Positions 57,656 through 64,000 of a DNA stretch of 64,000 nucleotides are shown piece after piece (position 1 is the stretch's first letter; each line of letters opens with the position of its first letter). The translations under genes and the position numbers were made by a program. The notes below the pieces were generated by a model that did not search any database, had not been told where the DNA came from, and worked only from the letters and a program-made list of their open reading frames with translations. The DNA is from Bradyrhizobium sp. BTAi1 (GTDB lineage: Bacteria > Pseudomonadota > Alphaproteobacteria > Rhizobiales > Xanthobacteraceae). The stretch is taken from NCBI RefSeq assembly GCF_000015165.1, contig NC_009485.1, forward strand, positions 2,024,001 to 2,088,000. The letters run 5' to 3'.

Positions 57656-58111
57656 ATGCGCGCGTTTGCGCGCATCATTGGCGGATGCCTTGCCGCGCTG
57701 GCCGGCCTCATGGTGCTCGATGCGCGAAGCGTCGCGGCGGCGGGCGAAGGTCTGACTCTATCGGACGCCTGGGTTCCTGCGGCGCCCGAGGTTGGCCACG
57801 ATATTCCGCTGCTGCTGACGATCAAGAACGAGACCTCCGCGCCCGAAGCCTTGATGCGCGTGCGCTGTCCCATCGCCAATTTCTCTGAGCGTCACACTGT
57901 CGATCGCGGCGAAGGCGCGCCGGCCATGCGTTCGATCCCGAATATTCCGGTCCCCGCCGGCAGCACCTTGGTGCTGTTGCCGACCGCCTATCACGTGATG
58001 CTGCTGCAGACACGCGAGCCGCTCGAGCCCGGCAAGCGCTTCACCTGCACGATCGTGTTCCAGAAGGCAGGGTCCATCGAAACGGAGGTCGAGGTTCGTC
58101 AATTCCCTTAG
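57656..58111 (+). CDS. Periplasmic copper chaperone, PCu(A)C family
   Basis: 151 aa from ATG 57656, chosen for the GGAGG at 57646-57650; an upstream GTG start at 57587 is possible. Residues 1-29 form a signal peptide ending in VAAA. The mature protein contains the copper motif H-x10-M-x21-H-x-M exactly: His80, Met91, His113, Met115. PCu(A)C proteins bind Cu(I) in the periplasm and deliver it to cytochrome oxidases. Why one should precede a PQQ dehydrogenase is unclear. Confidence 0.8.
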   Translation: MRAFARIIGGCLAALAGLMVLDARSVAAAGEGLTLSDAWVPAAPEVGHDIPLLLTIKNETSAPEALMRVRCPIANFSERHTVDRGEGAPAMRSIPNIPVPAGSTLVLLPTAYHVMLLQTREPLEPGKRFTCTIVFQKAGSIETEVEVRQFP

Positions 58112-58132
58112 CTTGCTTGTCGCCTGCTGCCT

Positions 58133-58150
58133 CTCCGCTGCAAGGCGGAG
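58133..58150 (+). terminator. Small hairpin after the copper chaperone gene
   Basis: CTCCGC (58133-58138) and GCGGAG (58145-58150) pair perfectly around a 6-nt loop. No U tract follows. It could weakly limit read-through into the dehydrogenase gene. Confidence 0.3.
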
Positions 58151-58159
58151 TGGGTCCAA

Positions 58160-58193
58160 CAAAGATTCAAAAATCACAAAGATTCAAAAATCA
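58160..58193 (+). repeat. Two perfect tandem copies of a 17-bp repeat in the leader of the PQQ dehydrogenase gene
   Basis: CAAAGATTCAAAAATCA occurs twice in direct succession (58160-58176 and 58177-58193), 18 nt before the ATG at 58212. The AT-rich element stands out against the GC-rich background and could be a regulator site or an mRNA element affecting translation start. Confidence 0.85.
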
Positions 58194-58211
58194 AAGTGGG
58201 AGAAGGAAACG

Positions 58212-59990
58212 ATGAGGAATCACGTCAGGTCGAAATTGCGGGCGGTTCTGCTCGCCAGCGCAGCCTTCGCCTGTTTCCAGCTTGCCTCGCCGGTGCGCGC
58301 CGCCGACGAGATCACGCCGGAGCGGCTGCTGAATGCCGACAAGGAAGACGGCAATTGGCTGCACCATCATAAGAACTACTCCGGCACGCGCTTCTCGGCG
58401 CTGAAGGAAATCAACAAGGACAACGTCAAGAACCTGAAGGTCGCCTGGACCATGCATCTCGGCGGCGTCGAGGGCGGCGGCATCTGGAGCCATGGCGGTC
58501 TGGAAGGCACGCCGATCGTCGAGAACGGCATGATCTATGTCACCGACGGCTGGGGCTCGGTCTACAAGATCGACGCGCGCGGCGGCAAAGGCCAGCTGGT
58601 CTGGAAGATGGATCCGAAGACGGATCATGACTGGGCCGGCGCGATCGCCTGCTGCGGCGTCGACAATCGTGGCGTCGCGCTGTGGGGCAATCTCGTCATC
58701 TCGCACACGCTCGACGGCCGCCTGATCGCGACCAACAAGGAGACCGGACAGGTCGCCTGGCAGCGCCAGGTCGCCGATCCCGACAAGGGCGAGGTCATCA
58801 CCGGCGCGCCGCTGATTGTGAAGAACATGGCGGTGTCAGGAGTCGCCGGCGCCGAATACGGCATCCGCGGCTGGATCGCGGCGACCGATCTCACCTCGCA
58901 GAAGGAAGTCTGGCGCACCCACACCATTCCGGCCAAGGGCGAGCCCGGCAGCGAGACCTGGAAGGACAGCAACGACGCTGCTGCGGCCGGCGGCGGTTCG
59001 ACCTGGGTGACAGGCACCTATGACCCGGCGACCGACACCATCATCTGGGGCGTCGGCAATCCCGGTCCGGACTGGGACAACGCCTATCGTCCTGGCGATA
59101 ACCTCTACACCGACAGCTCGCTGGCGCTGGATGCCAACACCGGCAAGATCAAGTGGCACTATCAGCACACGCCGAACGATCCTTACGACTATGACAGCGT
59201 TGCCGAGAACGTCCTGGTCGACGTGCCCGCGCCGAACGGATCAACGCTGAAGCTCGCGCTCGAGGCCGACCGTAACGGCTTCGCCTATGCGATCGACCGC
59301 ACCAACGGCAAGTTCATCTGGGGTCTGCCCTTCGTCAAGAAGGTCACCTGGACCAAGGGGCTCGACGCCGAGACCGGCAAGCCGATCGAGTACGATCCCA
59401 AGAACCCGGTGCAGCGCTACAATGCTGCGGTGACGCCGCATCGTGAGAACAAGGTGGCGGACATCTGCCCCGGCAATATGGGCGGAAAGAACTGGCCGCC
59501 GACCTCGTACAATCCCGACCTGAAGCTCTGGTACATCCCGGTGATCGAGAGCTGCAACCGGATTACCGTCGAGGAGGCGACCAAGGACAAGCTGAAGGCG
59601 CGCGAGTTCTGGACCGGCGGCGGACCGAGCCAGCCGTTCAAGATCACGGGCAGCGTGACCGCGATCGACGTCACCACCGGCAAGATCGCCGGCAAGATGG
59701 AGACGCCGTTCCCGAATCTCGGCGGCATGCTGTCGACGCCTGATCTCGTCTTCACTGGCCAGCCCTCGGGCGAGGTGATGGCGCTCGATGCCAAGACCCT
59801 GCAGAAGCTCTGGGAGTTCAACACCGGCGGTGGCGTCAATGCGCCTCCGGTGACGTTCTCGGTCGATGGCAAGCAATATGTCGCGATCCTGGTCGGTCTT
59901 GGCGGCGCCTGGGACAAGTGGTTCATCGAATCCACGCCCGAGCTGAAGAAGATCCAGCCCGGCTCGATGCTCTACGTCTTCGCGCTGTGA
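58212..59990 (+). CDS. PQQ-dependent alcohol dehydrogenase, lanthanide-type
   Basis: 592 aa from ATG 58212 (GAGAAGG upstream). Residues 1-32 form a signal peptide ending in VRAA. The eight-blade propeller fold is supported by W-motif-like repeats and the adjacent cysteines Cys147-Cys148 (ACCGV) of the disulfide ring over PQQ. The catalytic Asp is Asp326 in PYDYDSV, with a second Asp at 328; the Asp-x-Asp pattern marks lanthanide-using enzymes (XoxF, ExaF/PedH), whereas calcium enzymes have Ala, Ser or Thr there. It oxidises a primary alcohol in the periplasm and passes electrons to cytochrome c. The alcohol is not known. Confidence 0.9.
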   Translation: MRNHVRSKLRAVLLASAAFACFQLASPVRAADEITPERLLNADKEDGNWLHHHKNYSGTRFSALKEINKDNVKNLKVAWTMHLGGVEGGGIWSHGGLEGTPIVENGMIYVTDGWGSVYKIDARGGKGQLVWKMDPKTDHDWAGAIACCGVDNRGVALWGNLVISHTLDGRLIATNKETGQVAWQRQVADPDKGEVITGAPLIVKNMAVSGVAGAEYGIRGWIAATDLTSQKEVWRTHTIPAKGEPGSETWKDSNDAAAAGGGSTWVTGTYDPATDTIIWGVGNPGPDWDNAYRPGDNLYTDSSLALDANTGKIKWHYQHTPNDPYDYDSVAENVLVDVPAPNGSTLKLALEADRNGFAYAIDRTNGKFIWGLPFVKKVTWTKGLDAETGKPIEYDPKNPVQRYNAAVTPHRENKVADICPGNMGGKNWPPTSYNPDLKLWYIPVIESCNRITVEEATKDKLKAREFWTGGGPSQPFKITGSVTAIDVTTGKIAGKMETPFPNLGGMLSTPDLVFTGQPSGEVMALDAKTLQKLWEFNTGGGVNAPPVTFSVDGKQYVAILVGLGGAWDKWFIESTPELKKIQPGSMLYVFAL

Positions 59991-59997
59991 TGTCGAT

Positions 59998-60028
59998 GAG
60001 GGAGCGGAGGCCTGGCCTCCGCTCCCTC
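59998..60028 (+). terminator. Strong hairpin between the dehydrogenase and cytochrome c genes
   Basis: A perfect 15-bp inverted repeat (GAGGGAGCGGAGGCC, 1 nt, then its complement) begins 8 nt after the dehydrogenase stop. There is no U tract. It may attenuate transcription or protect the dehydrogenase mRNA. Confidence 0.6.
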
Positions 60029-60056
60029 CGTGTCCCCTGTTCGACAAGAAGATCAG

Positions 60057-60587
60057 ATGAAATTCACTGCGATCACGTCCGCGGCGGCGTTGGCCTTCGT
60101 TCTCGTCTCTGCGTCCTTGGCGTCGGCGCAATCAGCCGCTCCGGCGGATACGACCGACGCTGGCAAGGCGGTGTTCAAACGCGCCAACTGCGTCGGCTGC
60201 CACAAATGGCACGGCAATGGCGGCGGCGGCTATGGCGGTGATGCGCTGTCGCTGCGCAAGACCGAGCTCGACCGTCAGCACATCATCGAGACCGTCACCT
60301 GCGGCCGCCCCGGAACCGGCATGCCATATTTTGCGCGCGGCTCCTATGACACGGCGAAGTGCTACGACATGACTCGCCAGGACGTCGGCGAGCGCATGCC
60401 GCCCGAAGGCGGCACGTTCCTGCGGCCCAACGACATCGAGGCGGTCGCGGACTACGTGCTCGCGCATATCAAGGGCCGCGGTGAGCCGACTTACGACGAG
60501 TGCACGGCCTTCTTCGGCAACACGTCCCGCGTCTGCGACATCTACAAGGCGAATGCCACCAAGCCTGCGAACGAGCCATCCAAATGA
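60057..60587 (+). CDS. Periplasmic c-type cytochrome
   Basis: 176 aa from ATG 60057. Signal peptide about 1-24 (ASAQ). One haem site CVGCH (Cys45, Cys48, His49), a possible Met ligand in MPYFARG or RMPPEGGTF. A Cys-rich tail (DECTAFFGNTSRVC) follows. It is likely the electron acceptor of the PQQ dehydrogenase encoded upstream. Its stop overlaps the next start (ATGA). Confidence 0.88.
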   Translation: MKFTAITSAAALAFVLVSASLASAQSAAPADTTDAGKAVFKRANCVGCHKWHGNGGGGYGGDALSLRKTELDRQHIIETVTCGRPGTGMPYFARGSYDTAKCYDMTRQDVGERMPPEGGTFLRPNDIEAVADYVLAHIKGRGEPTYDECTAFFGNTSRVCDIYKANATKPANEPSK

Positions 60588-61216
60588 AACGGACATCCTT
60601 CGCTGCCATCTTCGCAATGGTCCTGCTGCCCTTCGTCATGCACGCGGCCGCGGCGCAGGCCGTGCCGAGCTATGATCTGCGCGACATCACCGTCGGCATG
60701 CCGGTCGGCGATCTGCCGAATGAAGGCTATGTCAATCTGACCTGCGCCAAGGATCCGGGTCGCAAGCTCGCGACGTGGTCGGCGTGGCGCGACTGCCCCG
60801 CTGACGAGCAGGCACGCCACGCGGTGCGGTTCGATTTCGATCCGGAGACCAGCCAGGATGGCACCAAGGTGGCGGGACACCCCGTGCTGCTGACCGTTCT
60901 AGTTGACGACAAGGGCACCGTCACCGGCCTGACCATCGAGACCGACCCGAAGGCACGGCTCTACATCCGCAAGAAGGCGTTCCTGCTCGGCAACCAGGTG
61001 AAGTCGCGCTATGGCGCCGAGGGCTGGGATTGCAGGGAGCAGCAGCCGACCGCGAATGAGCAGCCGGTGGGCGGCGTGTTCCTGCGCGAGGTCTGCAGGA
61101 AGACCGTTCCGGGACGGATGGTCACGGTCGAGCGCGAGCTGTTCCGCAAGCCGGATCAGGACGCCAAGAGCTTCGTCGACCAGACACTGGTTCGGATCAC
61201 GAAGCAGACGAATTAG
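60584..61216 (+). CDS. Exported protein of unknown function in the PQQ cluster
   Basis: 210 aa. Signal peptide about 1-25 (HAAAAQA). The mature part has four Cys (NLTCAKD, WRDCPAD, GWDCREQ, EVCRKT) that could form two disulfides, and no transmembrane helix. I do not recognise a domain. Translational coupling to the cytochrome gene suggests a helper role in the same oxidation system, for example assembly or electron transfer. Confidence 0.7.
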   Translation: MKRTSFAAIFAMVLLPFVMHAAAAQAVPSYDLRDITVGMPVGDLPNEGYVNLTCAKDPGRKLATWSAWRDCPADEQARHAVRFDFDPETSQDGTKVAGHPVLLTVLVDDKGTVTGLTIETDPKARLYIRKKAFLLGNQVKSRYGAEGWDCREQQPTANEQPVGGVFLREVCRKTVPGRMVTVERELFRKPDQDAKSFVDQTLVRITKQTN

Positions 61217-61348
61217 GCAAATTCGTGCCTCGCCTCGCCAGCGAAGCACATGCGGGTCGAGCTTGCCATCGCCGGGCACGGAGAGTTGCCGGAGATGCAG
61301 GTGGCCGCTGGTAGCGCGGCAATGATCATCCTCTCCGGGAGAACGCGC

Positions 61349-61447
61349 ATGAGCTGGACTGCCCCCAAGATCGTCGAAGTCGCCGTCGGGATGGAAATCA
61401 ACATGTACGCCTGCGCGAGCAGGCAGGCGGCTCAGCGCAAGAGCTGA
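61349..61447 (+). CDS. pqqA: PQQ precursor peptide PqqA
   Basis: 32 aa. MSWTAPKIVEVAVGMEINMY, followed by ACASRQ, is a close match to PqqA peptides; the Glu16 and Tyr20 (ExxxY in GMEINMY) are the two residues cross-linked by PqqE to make PQQ. GGGAGA lies 7 nt before the ATG. It sits in a 417-nt gap and is followed by a strong hairpin at 61470-61506. No pqqB-E genes follow in the window, so the processing genes must be elsewhere. It presumably helps supply cofactor to the dehydrogenase upstream. Confidence 0.88.
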   Translation: MSWTAPKIVEVAVGMEINMYACASRQAAQRKS

Positions 61448-61469
61448 GCGAATACGTACGAACATCTGC

Positions 61470-61506
61470 CGTGGCAGCGACCGCAGCCCTTGTTGTCGCT
61501 GCCACG
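61470..61506 (+). terminator. Hairpin downstream of pqqA
   Basis: Perfect 12-bp arms CGTGGCAGCGAC (61470-61481) and GTCGCTGCCACG (61495-61506) around a 13-nt loop, 22 nt after the pqqA stop. It would end or protect a short pqqA transcript. Confidence 0.6.
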
Positions 61507-61633
61507 CGACTGAGACGGCAATTCACCATTCGGACAGCGCGCGGGCGATGGGGCGCCGTGCGGCCGAGATGAGCCGGAACGCCGATGGGCGTTCGCTGCA
61601 GAGCAAATCCGTCCCGTAAGGAGGTTCTTGGCA

Positions 61634-62122
61634 ATGGCGAAACTCAGTATCAACGGCAGAGACGTCTCTGTCGACGCGGCGAATGACACGCCGCTGCTAT
61701 GGGTCATCCGCGAGCAGTTGCAGATGACCGGCACCAAGTTCGGCTGCGGCGCCGGGCTGTGCGGGGCCTGTACCGTGCATGTCAATGGCGAGGCGGTGCG
61801 CTCATGCCAGACCATGGTCGGCGACGTCACCAACAAGAAGATCACCACCATCGAGGGACTGTCGCAGAAGGGCGACCATCCCTTGCAGAAGGCGTGGATC
61901 GCCGAGCAGGTGCCGCAATGCGGCTACTGCCAGTCCGGCCAGATCATGCAGGCGGCCTCGCTGCTGGCCAAGACCACGAGCCCGACCAAGGAGGAGATCG
62001 TCGCGCATATGGACGGCAATCTCTGCCGCTGCATGACCTATTCGCGGATCCAGAAGGCGATCCAGCGCGCCGCATCCGAGATGCGCACCGCGTCGAACAC
62101 CAGCGACCGGAGGGCGACATGA
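61634..62122 (+). CDS. [2Fe-2S] small subunit of an isoquinoline-1-oxidoreductase-type molybdoenzyme (IorA-like)
   Basis: 162 aa from ATG 61634 (AAGGAGG 9 nt upstream; TTG 61628 is an alternative). The plant-type ferredoxin part has [23 protein letters not shown]; the second helical domain has [11 protein letters not shown] and [12 protein letters not shown]. It carries two [2Fe-2S] clusters from the molybdenum site to an acceptor. Its stop overlaps the large subunit start (ATGA). Confidence 0.92.
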   Translation: MAKLSINGRDVSVDAANDTPLLWVIREQLQMTGTKFGCGAGLCGACTVHVNGEAVRSCQTMVGDVTNKKITTIEGLSQKGDHPLQKAWIAEQVPQCGYCQSGQIMQAASLLAKTTSPTKEEIVAHMDGNLCRCMTYSRIQKAIQRAASEMRTASNTSDRRAT

Positions 62123-64000
62123 ACCAGCACGTCAAGGCAGCGCCGTCGATGGCGCCCGATCTCAGCCGCCGCTCCTTCCTGGTCGGCACCGCCGCGACCG
62201 GCCTCGTGCTTGGCTATGCCGGCCTCGCCGATAGCGCGCTCGCCGCAACGACACCTGCGAGCTTCGAGCCCAGCGTCTGGTATTCGATCGCGCCGGATGG
62301 CCTGGTTACCGTGACCTGCGGCAAGGCCGATATGGGTCAGCACATCGCCTCGACGATGGCGCAGATCATCTGCGAGGAGCTCGGTGCGGCCTGGAAGGAC
62401 ATGCGCGTCCAGCTCGCCTCCAACGATCCGAAGTTCAACGATCCCGTGCTCGGCGCCCAGATCACCGGCGGCAGCTGGAGCACGATGATGAACTTCGACG
62501 CCATGAGCCGCGCCGGCGCCGCCGGCCGCATCGCGCTGACCGAGGCCGCCGCATCAGCGATGGGCGTCCCGGCGAAGGAACTCGTGGTGCGCGACGGCGT
62601 CGTGATGCATCCGAAGTCGAAGAAGCAGATGAGCTATGCCGAGATCGTCAAGAGCGGCAAGATCACCAAGAGCTTCACGGCCGACGAACTGAAGGCGCTG
62701 ACCTTGAAGACCCCCGATCAGTACACGATGATCGGCGTCTCGGTGCCGCAGCTCGACATTCCCGCCAAGACCAACGGCACGGCGAAATACGGCATCGACA
62801 CGATGCTGCCGGGCATGGTCTACGGCAAGGTGGTGACGCCGCCGGTGCGCTTCGGCGCCACCGTCAAGTCCGTCGATGACAGCGAGGCCAAGAAGGTCCC
62901 GGGCTTCATCAAGGCGGTCGTGCTCGACGACAAGACCGGCTCCACGTCAGGCTGGGTGGTCGCGGTGGCCTCGACCTTCGCCAATGCCAAGAAGGCCGCG
63001 GACGCGCTGAAGATCAGCTATGACAAGGGTCCGTATGCCAATGTCAGCACCGACAGCATCATCACCGAGGCGATGCGGCTGCAGGCGCAGGACGATGCCG
63101 GGCAGTTCTTCGTCAAGGATGGCGATGCCAATGCGGCACTGGCGGGCGCCGCGAAAGTGCTGGAGGCGGAGTACACCACCAGCATCAACATCCACGCGCC
63201 GATGGAGCCGATGAACGCCACCGCCGAGTTCAAGGGCGACATCCTGCACATCTACTCCGGCAATCAGTTCGCGACCCGCTCCGGCGCGATCGCGGCGGGC
63301 GCCGCCGGGATCGATCCGAAATATGTCGTGATGCACCAGGCCTGGCTTGGCGGCGGCTTCGGCCGCCGGCTCGATGCCGACATGATGGTGCCGGCGGTGC
63401 AGGCGGCGAAGGCCGTGGGCAAGCCGGTCAAGGTGATCTATTCCCGCGAGAACGACATGACGATGGACTACTCGCGGCCGCTCACCTACCAGAAAGTGAA
63501 GGCCGGGCTCGACAGCAATGGCAAGCTCATTGCTCTGAGCCACGACGTCGTCTCGGCCTGGCCGACGGCGCGCTGGGGCATCCCGGACTTCCTGACGCCG
63601 TCGGTCGACAAGAAGGGCCCGCTCGACTCGTTCACGGTCAACGGCGCCGACTTCTTCTACACCGTGCCCAACCACCATGTGCGCGCGATCAAGAACGAGC
63701 TCGCGCATAATGCGACGCCGTCCGGCCAGCTCCGCTCGGTGGCGCCGGGTTGGACGTTCTGGGCGGTCGAGAGCATGATCGACGAGATCGCCGCCGCGTC
63801 CGGCCAGGACCCGGCGCAGTTCCGTATCGCGCTGCTCGACGGCAAGGGCAAGAACGATGGCGGCGCGCAGCGGCTGCGCAACACGCTGCTGGCGGCGATG
63901 GGCCTGTCCGGCTACGGGTCGAAGAAGCTGTCGAAGGGCGAGGGCATGGGCGTCGCCTGCGTGTCGTCGCAGGAGCGGGCGTCCGCGAGCTGGACGGCCT
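62119..64000 (+). CDS. Molybdopterin-binding large subunit of an isoquinoline-1-oxidoreductase-type enzyme (IorB-like), cut by window end
   Basis: The first 627 codons are visible and the frame is still open at 64000. A twin-arginine signal ([14 protein letters not shown] at residues 16-29) directs export of the folded enzyme. [43 protein letters not shown] blocks and [15 protein letters not shown] match the IorB group of the xanthine oxidase family, which combine a periplasmic Mo site with a separate small subunit. Members oxidise N-heterocycles or aldehydes. Next to an alcohol dehydrogenase, aldehyde oxidation is the more likely role here. Confidence 0.92.
   Translation, partial: MNQHVKAAPSMAPDLSRRSFLVGTAATGLVLGYAGLADSALAATTPASFEPSVWYSIAPDGLVTVTCGKADMGQHIASTMAQIICEELGAAWKDMRVQLASNDPKFNDPVLGAQITGGSWSTMMNFDAMSRAGAAGRIALTEAAASAMGVPAKELVVRDGVVMHPKSKKQMSYAEIVKSGKITKSFTADELKALTLKTPDQYTMIGVSVPQLDIPAKTNGTAKYGIDTMLPGMVYGKVVTPPVRFGATVKSVDDSEAKKVPGFIKAVVLDDKTGSTSGWVVAVASTFANAKKAADALKISYDKGPYANVSTDSIITEAMRLQAQDDAGQFFVKDGDANAALAGAAKVLEAEYTTSINIHAPMEPMNATAEFKGDILHIYSGNQFATRSGAIAAGAAGIDPKYVVMHQAWLGGGFGRRLDADMMVPAVQAAKAVGKPVKVIYSRENDMTMDYSRPLTYQKVKAGLDSNGKLIALSHDVVSAWPTARWGIPDFLTPSVDKKGPLDSFTVNGADFFYTVPNHHVRAIKNELAHNATPSGQLRSVAPGWTFWAVESMIDEIAAASGQDPAQFRIALLDGKGKNDGGAQRLRNTLLAAMGLSGYGSKKLSKGEGMGVACVSSQERASASWTA

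Noticed and set aside
1..64000. tRNA, rRNA, CRISPR array, prophage or integrase genes
   Set aside because: No cloverleaf-like or rRNA-like sequence, no spaced identical repeats and no integrase or phage motifs were noticed by eye; a covariance-model search would be needed to exclude small RNAs.

Overview
The window is 64 kb of GC-rich DNA that reads like a Bradyrhizobium-type alphaproteobacterial chromosome. I infer this from the hydrogenase gene order (hupUV, hupSLCDF, hupGHIJK, hypABFCDE, hoxA), the fused urease gamma-beta subunit, and intergenic palindromes of a kind I associate with Bradyrhizobium. No search was run. I saw no rRNA, tRNA, CRISPR array or prophage. Most of the window is densely packed operons with many ATGA stop/start overlaps.

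Layout. 1-233: end of a formamidase/acetamidase-like gene. 309-5431: urease operon ureE-F-AB-C-G-D. 5434-11254 (minus): a CbbQ/CbbO-type AAA ATPase and VWA pair, an Ala/Pro-rich secreted protein, and a membrane protein with a [2Fe-2S] domain and a degenerate cyclase domain. 11554-14713: a patch with an orphan type II thioesterase, a doubtful small gene and a MATE exporter whose 5' end carries 15-bp tandem repeats. 15164-16624: aldehyde dehydrogenase. 16731-25436 (minus): a putative organosulfur-scavenging operon (peptide-type binding protein, acyl-CoA-dehydrogenase-fold monooxygenase, SsuD-like monooxygenase, class II aldolase-like protein, OppBCDF). 25660-26135: an IS1634-type transposase remnant. 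26260-27557: carboxymuconolactone decarboxylase and a beta-hydroxyacid dehydrogenase. 27558-28465: non-coding, with two large palindromes. 28466-33857: the Pho regulon (Pho box, pstSCAB-phoU-phoB). 33953-35269: a Sel1-trypsin fusion.

35450-55970 is a complete uptake [NiFe]-hydrogenase island: nickel permease, H2 sensor HupUV, structural HupSL with cytochrome b HupC, maturation proteins HupDFGHIJK and HypABFCDE, response regulator HoxA and histidine kinase HupT. Two clear sigma-54 (-24/-12) promoters precede hupS and hupG. The inferred circuit is H2 - HupUV - HupT - HoxA - RpoN - hup operons.

55979-57464 holds two tandem GntR/FCD regulators (minus). From 57656 to the window end lies a periplasmic oxidation module: a PCu(A)C copper chaperone with the full metal motif, a PQQ alcohol dehydrogenase with the Asp-x-Asp signature of lanthanide-dependent enzymes, a c-type cytochrome, a secreted protein of unknown function, a 32-codon pqqA gene encoding the PQQ precursor peptide, and the two subunits of an isoquinoline-1-oxidoreductase-type molybdenum enzyme (the large one cut by the window end). 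The likely logic is alcohol to aldehyde by the PQQ enzyme, then aldehyde or heterocycle oxidation by the molybdoenzyme, with electrons leaving through cytochrome c. I regard this module and its built-in pqqA as the most interesting part of the window.
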